From positions 1 through 32,357 of IMG/VR virus record IMGVR_UViG_3300017775_000003: a stretch of DNA of 32,357 bases, one strand, 5' to 3'. Shown here piece by piece: positions 8,017 through 14,268 of the stretch. Under the pieces are notes generated by a model that was not told the origin of the DNA, did not search any database, and saw nothing but the letters and a program-made list of their open reading frames with translations. Within the stretch, counting starts at the first letter, position 1, and each line of letters begins with the position of its first letter. The stretch is from a virus. The translations under genes were made by a program, and so were the position numbers.

Positions 8017-8331
8017 TTATATTTCGAGGTCACTCAGCTCATCCTCTTCTGAGCCCTCGTAAAGTTTCGAGTCTGCTAGTGATTCTATACTGCTAACAGC
8101 CCCTTTGAAACCATTAGCGAATCCTGCATTAAACTCAAGGTCTTTTTTATCCTCTATACAACTAGACTGAGTTTTAATTACCATATTCAATAACGTCATC
8201 CCCAGCTTCTTTCCAGTGTCAGAACCAAGGAACATCTCAAGTACCTTTGCGTCATCTACTGTCCATTCCGGTTCATTCACCCACCCTATCTCTCTGGCAA
8301 AGAGCATCATCGCCCTTATCTTTCTAAGCAT
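8017..8331 (-). CDS. Hypothetical protein between portal and scaffold, 104 aa
   Basis: Mostly helical and mildly acidic; notable pieces are MLFAREIGWVNEPEWTVDDAKVLEMF, LGMTLLNMVIKTQSS and NAGFANGFKGAV, with an acidic tail EEDELSDLEI. Small proteins at this location are common in this type of phage and may be packaging or head-completion accessories; no family is recognised. ATG at 8331 overlaps the end of the HNH gene by 16 nt; a second ATG at 8310 (MMLFAREIGW) has AAGGG just upstream and might be the ancestral start before the endonuclease gene arrived. Confidence 0.6.
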   Translation of the reverse strand: MLRKIRAMMLFAREIGWVNEPEWTVDDAKVLEMFLGSDTGKKLGMTLLNMVIKTQSSCIEDKKDLEFNAGFANGFKGAVSSIESLADSKLYEGSEEDELSDLEI

Positions 8332-8879
8332 ATCTTTTTTCCTTTTCTTATATTATCCCTTTTCCACATTGGTTTCAAGTTACTGAAGTGCCAACAGGCG
8401 TCCATTTCCTTCTTGTTTTCATGGTCAAAGGCGGAAATTGGTATATGGTGGTCTATTGTCCATCTCTTCGCGTAATTAGCCCAAGTCATTCCCTTCTTGA
8501 ATTGAACCTCTAAATGCTTCAGTAAATGGTTTCTGTCGCATCCCATTAAGTCCATCGTCTTTCTGCTTTTCCCTCTTATTATCGACGACAATCTGGAGCG
8601 TAAGTTGCATATTATTCTGAGCTTTGGGTCTGATTTTTTTCTTGAAAGCCTCTTTGCATTTATAACGTCTTTGTATGTTTCGTAGTATTTCTTATGCCTT
8701 AACCGTGCTTTCTCTAAATTTGAGTAATAATTATCGCTCGACTTCTTCTTGAGCCGCTCACGATTCTTCTGATAATACCGACTCTGCTGCTCTCTTATTT
8801 TCTCTCTGTTTTTCTTATAGTATTCCTTACGCTCCCTGCTGCGGCATAGCTTGTTGTTGCTGTCCTTGTTGTTCCCCAT
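8316..8879 (-). CDS. HNH homing-type endonuclease, about 187 aa
   Basis: The C-terminal region holds the HNH core: TWANYAKRWTIDHHIPISAF with D-H-H, then SNLKPMWKRDN for the N-containing helix. The N-terminal half is a lysine/arginine/tyrosine-rich repeat (KEYYKKNREK, RYYQKNRERL, KKYYETYKD) as in many phage HNH proteins, probably DNA contacting. Homing endonucleases cut unoccupied alleles to spread their own gene. The open frame extends to 8984, but the first 35 codons lie in the portal gene in another frame; ATG at 8879 is chosen, still overlapping the portal 3' end by 53 nt. It appears as an inserted gene between portal and its normal neighbour. Confidence 0.75.
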   Translation of the reverse strand: MGNNKDSNNKLCRSRERKEYYKKNREKIREQQSRYYQKNRERLKKKSSDNYYSNLEKARLRHKKYYETYKDVINAKRLSRKKSDPKLRIICNLRSRLSSIIRGKSRKTMDLMGCDRNHLLKHLEVQFKKGMTWANYAKRWTIDHHIPISAFDHENKKEMDACWHFSNLKPMWKRDNIRKGKKICLER

Positions 8880-10692
8880 CCTGAGGTGCTCCCATCTGCC
8901 TTTCCTCTGATAGCGAGGCGGCTGATTCGGAAAGTTGTTTGCGAAGTTGTCTGGCTGCATTTGGATTTGTCTCTTCGTAGGCATCCAGCAATTCAGTCAA
9001 CCTCGTAACTATTAACTGTTGAGTCTGTTCAGATATTCCCTCTTCTCCGGCCATCTTCTGGTCTAGGTATTGGACGAGAACTCCGATCCTTAGCTCAAAG
9101 TTTTCATCCCCCCTGACTGGCACTGGGAATCCGGTTTCCATAATTCCTATATTGTTAGCCTCCTCAAGCCCTTCATGCTGTTGTCTCATCTGCGGGTCGA
9201 GGAACATTCTTCGCACCAAGCTCGGATCATCCAGTTCAAGTATGGAGCGATCCAGTTCTGCCTGATTTATGAACGGAGAACCGGAAAACAACTGCTTACG
9301 TTGCATAGCCTGTTGCAGCTTTAATGCGCGGTTCTGACTATCAGGCCCACCCTTGGGTTCAATAACATATTCACCCATAAAGGCGTCCGGTTCAATCCGT
9401 CCATTATCTTCACGGTATCGGAAGTTCAAGTCCTCCTTGTTGTATTGCAGATAGAGGTTCCATGATTGTCGATACAGTTCACCGAGGGACAAACGGAACA
9501 CGCGAGCACGCAGGTCGTTGGATTCAGCCATGAGGCCGCTTATTGCGTTAATTTCGGTTGCCGTCCTTCGGTCTCCTTTGTTCTGCATTGATTGAACACC
9601 AAAGTCGGGCATACCGATGCGTTGCTCTGCGATATGTCGTGTCAGCTCGATTTCCTGATCCCAGCTAATAGGAGGGCTGCTCATCTGCACTGGAGCTAAA
9701 CCAACCGGAAGTATCTGGGCAGGGGAAAGTCTAATGTTACTGCTGTTGGGTATATCCCTGTCGGTCTTGAACATCGGGCGATTGTAAAGAGTCATTGCGT
9801 CATGCTTCTCGTTCCACATCTTGCAAAGCGACGACTCAAACGGGGCTAAGATTTCACAAACACCGCGAGGAGAATACCAGCCCTTGTCCTTTATCTCATA
9901 ACTGAAATCAACGAACGGATAGCTGCCGTGGTTGTAATCCAGTTCCATTGTCGGGCGAACGTCCATGCTGGCAACCTCTGGGCAGAACGTCTGGACAAAA
10001 ACCTTGTCGTCCTTCTTCTCATAAACCTCCCACAGAATTATCCTGTTCATGTCGGAGCTATAGTTAATTCCTTCGCGGCGATATGCGTTCACCTCTTTTT
10101 CATTGCTGTTGCCTACCTTGCCCCGCTTGGACTGTATCTCGTTTACGTCAACACCGGAATAGAGTGGATTTCTCTTAAACGAGTCTACGCTCATCTGCAT
10201 TATGTTCACTACCCGCTCTGACTCCTGAAGGTTGCGAGTCTTTTCGGGAACCACAATCATCATGGGGTCTATTGCATCATACTGAACCTTCTTCTTCTGC
10301 TCATCCCAGTAAACCTTTACGACAGACCTTCCGCTCATCAGCCCGTGATCTATCCATGTAAGCCCTTCCGTAAGGAAATTCGTTCTCTCCTTTATCTTGT
10401 AATCGAACCACCGCTCGGCTGTAACTGTCATCCCCGCGTCCTGCTGCCTCATCGGGATGAACGAAGCTATGGTATCCATCCCCACGATCTGCATAAAATA
10501 GAACGGCTTCAGTCTCTCAACAACAGAGTCAGATAGGGGGAAGTGAAGGTCGCTGGCGTTCTTCCAAGGCTTATTCTTTCTCCTTAGCCCAGTGTGGCGC
10601 ATCTCATACCATAGGCTCTGACGCTGCTCCCACCTTGACCTGTCCTTAATGTCGCTGGTTATCTTGTCGTGTAATTCTGCCCTGTTAGTCAT
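8827..10692 (-). CDS. Portal protein, 621 aa
   Basis: Dodecameric ring through which DNA is packaged and ejected. Supporting features: size, position downstream of the large terminase, and a typical portal text: KNASDLHFPLSDSVVERLKP near residue 44, GLTWIDHGLMSGRSVVKVYW near 108, the acidic wing (DPMMIVVPE), HGSYPFVDFSYEIKDKGWY near 255, RTATEINAISGLMAE near 375, and a Gln-rich C terminus (QQGQQQQAMPQQGA). The layout is like P22-class portals of podovirus-like phages. AAGGAGAG directly before the ATG is an excellent ribosome site. The tail end is overlapped by an HNH gene in another frame, so the final few codons may have been altered by that insertion. Confidence 0.88.
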   Translation of the reverse strand: MTNRAELHDKITSDIKDRSRWEQRQSLWYEMRHTGLRRKNKPWKNASDLHFPLSDSVVERLKPFYFMQIVGMDTIASFIPMRQQDAGMTVTAERWFDYKIKERTNFLTEGLTWIDHGLMSGRSVVKVYWDEQKKKVQYDAIDPMMIVVPEKTRNLQESERVVNIMQMSVDSFKRNPLYSGVDVNEIQSKRGKVGNSNEKEVNAYRREGINYSSDMNRIILWEVYEKKDDKVFVQTFCPEVASMDVRPTMELDYNHGSYPFVDFSYEIKDKGWYSPRGVCEILAPFESSLCKMWNEKHDAMTLYNRPMFKTDRDIPNSSNIRLSPAQILPVGLAPVQMSSPPISWDQEIELTRHIAEQRIGMPDFGVQSMQNKGDRRTATEINAISGLMAESNDLRARVFRLSLGELYRQSWNLYLQYNKEDLNFRYREDNGRIEPDAFMGEYVIEPKGGPDSQNRALKLQQAMQRKQLFSGSPFINQAELDRSILELDDPSLVRRMFLDPQMRQQHEGLEEANNIGIMETGFPVPVRGDENFELRIGVLVQYLDQKMAGEEGISEQTQQLIVTRLTELLDAYEETNPNAARQLRKQLSESAASLSEERQMGAPQDGEQQGQQQQAMPQQGA

Positions 10693-10912
10693 CTTCTCTC
10701 CTTAGTTGGTATTCCAAGTCGTTTACTGAGTGCAGGGCTTCCTTCGCCCAACGCTTAATCTCCTCTGAGGATTCCTTTACGGACTGAAACTCAGGCATAT
10801 CCGTCAGACGCTTGACATTCCCTTCCGGTAGTCTGGTGATTGGAAGTAGTCTGATACTACCGCAAGAGGTCATCAATAACATCAGAATTGTGCCTGTGGC
10901 TATCCGCAGCAT
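10685..10912 (-). CDS. Outer-membrane-type lipoprotein, o-spanin candidate, 75 aa
   Basis: Starts MLRIATGTILMLLMTSC, a short signal peptide ending in a lipobox (MTSC) with Cys17 as the likely lipidated residue; 58 mature residues follow, partly helical and charged (SSEEIKRWAKEALHSVNDLEYQL). The frame is open to 10996, but ATG at 10912 has AAGGA six bases upstream and yields a proper signal peptide. Its start lies inside the upstream 53-aa membrane-protein gene in a different frame, the overlapping architecture of Rz/Rz1 spanin pairs that fuse inner and outer membranes at lysis. It overlaps the portal start by 8 nt. The spanin role is inference; the lipoprotein signal is direct. Confidence 0.65.
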   Translation of the reverse strand: MLRIATGTILMLLMTSCGSIRLLPITRLPEGNVKRLTDMPEFQSVKESSEEIKRWAKEALHSVNDLEYQLRREDD

Positions 10913-11018
10913 TTTGATCCTTCTTCTCCTTTTTTGTCGCAGCTCTATTTCTAAGCCACCAAAGCCAGATAGATAATCCAGCACCAGCAGCTCCAAGTAT
11001 TCCTTCCAGCCATCCCAT
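10857..11018 (-). CDS. Small N-terminal-TM protein, i-spanin-like partner, 53 aa
   Basis: Starts MGWLEGILGAAGAGLSIWLW; one membrane segment at about residues 3-21 is followed by a strongly charged tail (RNRAATKKEKKDQNAADSHR). The stop lies 56 nt inside the lipoprotein gene, in another frame. Topology and overlap match an inner-membrane spanin, but it is far shorter than usual i-spanins (often more than 100 aa with coiled coils), so a small holin-type or non-lysis membrane protein is possible. No good Shine-Dalgarno precedes the ATG. The gene sits between the HExxH protein and the portal, away from the other lysis candidates. Confidence 0.5.
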   Translation of the reverse strand: MGWLEGILGAAGAGLSIWLWWLRNRAATKKEKKDQNAADSHRHNSDVIDDLLR

Positions 11019-11150
11019 ATTCAGGTAGCACGGAGCTTTGTTTCAAGAACCCCCAGAGAGTGCGAGCCGTTACGGAATCTCTCCGTACACCATGCGCCAC
11101 CGCGCTCTACATTCCTATTATTATTTCTAGTGCATTTCAATTTCAAAATT
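11019..11150. other. Intergenic region with a foldable segment
   Basis: This stretch between the HExxH gene and the 53-aa membrane gene has no open frame that I believe. It contains TACGGA-ATCTC-TCCGTA (hairpin, 11074-11090) nested inside AGAGTGCG (near 11055) pairing with CGCGCTCT (11101-11108), so some 50 nt can fold into a two-part structure. No T-run follows in either direction, so it is not a normal terminator. It could be an RNA-processing or regulatory structure in the late transcript. Confidence 0.3.
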
Positions 11151-11229
11151 CGTTCTCCGGTTTCTCCGAACATCTCCGTAACACTCACGACAGAGTAGAG
11201 TATAATAGATTAGAGTAAAATAGATTATT
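11151..11229. repeat. Intergenic element copy A: three TCTCC repeats plus AT-rich pentamer tract
   Basis: TCTCC occurs at 11154, 11163 and 11173 (9-10 bp apart), followed by ACTCAC and then an AT-rich tract with 5-bp period (TAGAG TATAA TAGAT TAGAG TAAAA TAGAT). A second copy lies at 15908-15984 in the same orientation; the 52 nt after the third TCTCC align without gaps with 42 identities. The layout (repeats at helical-turn spacing, then an easily melted tract) resembles an iteron-type replication origin or a protein-binding array. TATAAT is present at 11201-11206. It lies immediately downstream of the minus-strand HExxH gene. Confidence 0.6.
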
Positions 11230-11500
11230 CCCTATAGCCCATGCGCCAAAGGAGCTTTGAGATATTGAGTGCTGCTGTATCAACCCATTCTTCCTCATTA
11301 TACTTAGGTATAGACGGGTACTCTGCGTGTAGACATTCATGTATTACTACTTCCAACCTTCTCCGCCCTTTTATCCTTGGGCTTATAGTAATCGACTTCT
11401 CCTTATCAGGTATCACATCGGAGTCGATGCACAACCCGTCAATATCCTCAATATGTATATTAAACTTCCCCGTGCTAAATTCATGTGTCTTTATTCCCAT
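11225..11500 (-). CDS. Small HExxH metallopeptidase-like protein, 91 aa
   Basis: The sequence VVIHECLHAEYP places H54-E55-x-x-H58, the zinc-binding motif of zincins; the acidic cluster EEEW near 69-72 could give the third ligand. The C-terminal helix ends KLLWRMGYRE. I recall small phage proteins of this kind (HExxHAxxP...LWRLGYR) next to terminase genes, without known substrate. At 91 aa it is a minimal domain, so activity is unproven. The ATG overlaps the large terminase stop (TAATG). Its 3' end shares sequence with a microgene at 15983-16072, see findings. It could cleave a virion or host protein or only bind metal. Confidence 0.68.
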   Translation of the reverse strand: MGIKTHEFSTGKFNIHIEDIDGLCIDSDVIPDKEKSITISPRIKGRRRLEVVIHECLHAEYPSIPKYNEEEWVDTAALNISKLLWRMGYRE

Positions 11501-12993
11501 TATCCAGCATTCATCCCTGCCACGCCATATCCAGCATCTTCTTCCTCCTCCTCACCCCATATCAGATCAAAGACGCTCTTGCGTGAGCCCATTACCGCTG
11601 GGTTGTTAATACCACCACAAGCCAATGCACCCACCAGCGCATCTGCCCTATCCGGCGAATTAAGCCCCCTAGACTTCATATCCTGCTTACTCTCCAACAT
11701 TAGCTTACCTTTACTGCTAGTCTTGCCCAATCTAGTCGTAAGCTGTTCAACTAATAGATCATCTTCCGGTAAACGTACATCACCCTTTTCAATCATGCGA
11801 GCAGACTCATACCACATCTCAGCACCTCTGTTTCCATAATGCCTGTCATCATAAGCCCTGCTACCGTTATTTACCCTGTTAACCACCCAGCCAGCCTCGC
11901 CCAACGCATCACACATCGGAATCCCCAAGCCTCCCGCATCAGCATATATATTGGAGGCTTCCAGTCCCATCTTCTTAAACTCCATAATAAACCGCCCCAC
12001 CCCCTCCATCGTATTCCTCTCCTTCCAGCATTTAAGGGGTAAAACCTCATTCCCGTCCCGAACACATAATACATTCTCATCACCCCCAGCCGCAAAATCA
12101 CAGAAGGCTATCTTCCCGCCAGACCGCTTTGAAGGTGGATTCTGATAACAAAACTGTAGCGTGTTATAGGGTATTACCAGATTCTCAGAGCCCAAGTCCA
12201 TGAACTCCCCATAAATCATAGACCTAACCAGAGGATGCTCAATACCCCACTTCTCCGTCTGCTCATCAATCCAGTCCTTCGGTATATGAGGGCAGTCGAA
12301 AGCCGTAACACTATGCGTATCCCAATAACTAGCCTCCTTCGTAAATGCCCTGTAAAACGAACCGCTCGGCCCACCGGGGGATGACATCACCAATAACCTG
12401 CTAGGCTGACATCTGGCTATAGCCTCATATATCGTATCAGGAACCGTCTTAGCCTCATCCACTATCATCATCAAATTATCAGTCGGCCCCTGCCTATGCC
12501 ACCCCTCAAACTTACCCGCATCATTCGTACTAAACCCAATAGCCCTAGAACCATTCTGATGCTCCAATTCACTACTCGTAACCCGCCAGCCATCACCCAG
12601 ATTAGCAATATACTTCCTGAGACTAGGCCAAAGCTGATCCTCAACCTGACGCCATACCCCCGCCGTAGTAATAGTCAAACTCTGAGGGAACCTTATCATG
12701 TGCCACAGAACAGCCGCTCCTGCAACCACAGCGGTCTTTCCTGAGCCGTTTGCTGCCTTCATGGCTACACGGGACTCCTTGAAATTAAGATCGCTTAGAA
12801 CGCGTTTCTGCCACTCATAAGGTTTAATGCCCAGAAACAACTCAGGGAAGTTCTCCAGATTAGCCGAACGCTCCACTATAGATCGCTTCGTAAGGGCCTT
12901 ATCTCCCTTTTTAGCGACCTTTTTCTGTATTTCACCCGCAGTTTTCTTCGATATCTTAGCGGATTTTAGGGGGTTCTTTAACTTGAGGCCCAC
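11500..12993 (-). CDS. terL: Terminase large subunit, 497 aa
   Basis: DNA-packaging motor. ATPase domain: Walker A AANGSGKT at residues 80-87, Walker B LMMIVDEA with D180/E181, coupling motif LLVMSSPGG at about 201-209. Nuclease domain of RNase H type: D300 (AFCDFAAGGDEN), D353 (YADAGGLG), and D449/D452 (NSPDRADALVGAL). An acidic tail EEEEEDAGYG ends the protein. Full-length and apparently intact. The start is GTG at 12993, with CGGAG ten bases upstream; no ATG is closer. Directly downstream of the small terminase and overlapping the HExxH gene by one base. Confidence 0.92.
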   Translation of the reverse strand: MGLKLKNPLKSAKISKKTAGEIQKKVAKKGDKALTKRSIVERSANLENFPELFLGIKPYEWQKRVLSDLNFKESRVAMKAANGSGKTAVVAGAAVLWHMIRFPQSLTITTAGVWRQVEDQLWPSLRKYIANLGDGWRVTSSELEHQNGSRAIGFSTNDAGKFEGWHRQGPTDNLMMIVDEAKTVPDTIYEAIARCQPSRLLVMSSPGGPSGSFYRAFTKEASYWDTHSVTAFDCPHIPKDWIDEQTEKWGIEHPLVRSMIYGEFMDLGSENLVIPYNTLQFCYQNPPSKRSGGKIAFCDFAAGGDENVLCVRDGNEVLPLKCWKERNTMEGVGRFIMEFKKMGLEASNIYADAGGLGIPMCDALGEAGWVVNRVNNGSRAYDDRHYGNRGAEMWYESARMIEKGDVRLPEDDLLVEQLTTRLGKTSSKGKLMLESKQDMKSRGLNSPDRADALVGALACGGINNPAVMGSRKSVFDLIWGEEEEEDAGYGVAGMNAG

Positions 12994-13018
12994 TTTTTTG
13001 GTGCTCCGATAATTTGTG

Positions 13019-13453
13019 CTAGGTAGATAGTATACTACGACTGGCCTTGGGGGCCGTATCCCCCCGTGGTCTTACCCGTTCGGGTGCCCCAGCCAAGGCT
13101 CGCAATAGTTCCGGGCTGACTGTGCCCTGAGTTTCCTGCCTGATTTCCTGTCGCTCAGTCTTATTCCATTGTGAGTGACGCCGTTCGAGGATTGCGATAG
13201 CCAATTTGCCATCTTTCTCGGCATGACGGGCGGCGAGTTGGATCATCCGGTGCTCATGATCTGCGGTTGCTTTCTCCACGGCCGATTTCAATGCGGGATA
13301 AATACGGAGCCATTTCTCAACCTGAGGCAGGGAAAGCTCCACGAAATTGCAAGCCGATGGCAAACCCAAACCTTCGCGGACGGCATCGCAGAGGGCATCG
13401 ATTTTTTCCGTGGGAAGCGGCGGCATCTTGGTTGGTTGCGTTATCTTGGGCAT
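13019..13453 (-). CDS. terS: Terminase small subunit-like DNA-binding protein, 144 aa
   Basis: Recognises phage DNA for packaging and activates the large subunit, by analogy. The start at 13453 gives MPKITQPTKMPPLPTEKIDA; the N-terminal half looks like a helix-turn-helix (DALCDAVREGLGLPSACNFVELSLPQVEKWLRIYP), followed by a helical oligomerisation region (EHRMIQLAARHAEKDGKLAIAILERRH). The frame extends to 13519, but that part lies over the -35/-10 promoter and the first 22 residues look non-coding. The C terminus is Arg/Pro/Ala-rich. First gene of the late operon, immediately before the large terminase. Confidence 0.75.
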   Translation of the reverse strand: MPKITQPTKMPPLPTEKIDALCDAVREGLGLPSACNFVELSLPQVEKWLRIYPALKSAVEKATADHEHRMIQLAARHAEKDGKLAIAILERRHSQWNKTERQEIRQETQGTVSPELLRALAGAPERVRPRGDTAPKASRSILST

Positions 13454-13480
13454 CGTTTTTTTATAATCGTGGTGGCCGTA

Positions 13481-13509
13481 TTTATATGTAGAGAGGCAAG
13501 GGTTGTCAA
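13481..13509 (-). promoter_or_regulatory. Late-operon sigma70-type promoter
   Basis: On the minus strand, TTGACA (13504-13509) is followed after exactly 17 nt by TATAAA (13481-13486), in the context CATATAAATACGG. Transcription would start some 20 nt before the small-terminase ATG at 13453. The -10 region also reads TATAAATA, the same octamer as before the capsid gene. This is the best promoter seen on the minus strand and sets the start of the structural operon. Confidence 0.75.
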
Positions 13510-13786
13510 GGCAATCCACCTAGCGATAGCTTACCCACAAGGTCGGCGGGATCGTTCTCTGCATTGCGGGTCAATTCAGACCATACCGAAGCAGAGCGGC
13601 ACGTAGGTTTCCGTGAAAAACTTGTTATGGAACCGGAAAGCCTCTTCGGAGGTGAGGTGCGTAATGGCATCTCGGTCACACATGAGGGCAGGGTGAAATC
13701 ATAAACCCAGTTCGTAAGAGCGTTGCCCGAATCATGAGTGACCATCCTAGAGTCATTGAGATGTATCCCAGAAAGATAAAATCATC
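13510..13786. other. Divergent intergenic region between late and early operons
   Basis: No convincing gene. A plus-strand frame with possible TTG start at 13564 and stop at 13704 encodes 46 residues with natural-looking composition (HTEAERHVGFREKLVMEPES in the middle) but no good ribosome site; a minus-strand 79-aa frame over the same bases (13506-13745) is equally unsupported. A DnaA-box-like TTACCCACA is at 13531-13539. The early promoter is not obvious; TAAAAT at 13777 is too close to the ATG. The right side holds one arm of an inverted repeat (13737-13752). Confidence 0.4.
13737..13752. repeat. Inverted-repeat arm 1: AGTGACCATCCTAGAG
   Basis: This 16-mer is the exact reverse complement of CTCTAGGATGGTCACT at 14200-14215; weaker similarity continues on the loop-facing sides (ATGACTC versus ATGGCTC). 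The arms flank the first early gene, one about 35 nt before its start and the other 24 nt after its stop. Possible binding sites for a regulator, or a recombination pair able to invert the enclosed gene. Confidence 0.6.
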
Positions 13787-14176
13787 ATGACAAACCAAAA
13801 TAAAATAGCTGAACTAATACCAGCAGAAACCATCGAGGAAACAGAGACAGTATTAACTATATCAGGCGATGAGTTAACGCAAATCTGTGCAGCAATTAGG
13901 AAATCAGAGACACTGGCCGAAGGGTTGGATATCTCAGGGATCGGGGCTGCTGAAGGCGAACCAAAGCCTACTAATGCCCAGCAAAAGCGCATAGACAAAG
14001 CGTTCGACTCACTAAAGGCACGTCTCCAAAAGGAAAAGGATGAGAGAGAGACGAAGAAAGCCAGCCTGTTAGAGAAAGTTGAGATAGCTGTACGTTGGCA
14101 CATGACAAATCCCTTCTCAAAGTGGAACGGGACTGAAGAAGAATGTCGCCAAGCAATGTTAGGTCAAGTTAAGTAA
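13787..14176 (+). CDS. First early protein, unknown function, 129 aa
   Basis: I do not recognise this protein. It starts MTNQNKIAELIPAETIEETE, has a helical segment SGDELTQICAAIRKSETLAEGLDIS, a lysine/glutamate-rich coiled-coil-like helix (QQKRIDKAFDSLKARLQKEKDERE, about residues 65-90) and a C-terminal piece (VRWHMTNPFSKWNGTEEECRQAM). It could be a small regulatory or host-interaction protein, as is common for the first early gene. No clear Shine-Dalgarno precedes the ATG. It is enclosed by a 16-bp inverted repeat, a hint that it is regulated or exchangeable. Confidence 0.6.
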   Translation: MTNQNKIAELIPAETIEETETVLTISGDELTQICAAIRKSETLAEGLDISGIGAAEGEPKPTNAQQKRIDKAFDSLKARLQKEKDERETKKASLLEKVEIAVRWHMTNPFSKWNGTEEECRQAMLGQVK

Positions 14177-14199
14177 ATAAATAAACCATTTCTCGATGG

Positions 14200-14215
14200 C
14201 TCTAGGATGGTCACT
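14200..14215. repeat. Inverted-repeat arm 2: CTCTAGGATGGTCACT
   Basis: Exact reverse complement of 13737-13752. It lies in the 92-nt gap before the 242-aa gene, which otherwise holds A-rich sequence and a good ribosome site (GAGAGG). As it is upstream of this gene and its partner upstream of the 129-aa gene, a shared operator is one reading. Confidence 0.6.
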
Positions 14216-14268
14216 GTACTAGAAAACATACCGTCAAAAACCATAACAAAAAGAAAGAGAGGCTAATA

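Noticed and set aside
8880-8984. N-terminal extension of the HNH gene
   Set aside because: These bases encode the portal protein in another frame; residues look non-coding (PNQPPRYQRKG).
13454-13519. N-terminal extension of the small terminase
   Set aside because: It lies over the TTGACA/TATAAA promoter and would start upstream of the transcript.
13506-13745. 79-aa minus-strand frame between late promoter and first early gene
   Set aside because: It covers the promoter, lacks a ribosome site and has no recognisable composition; the opposite strand is equally open.
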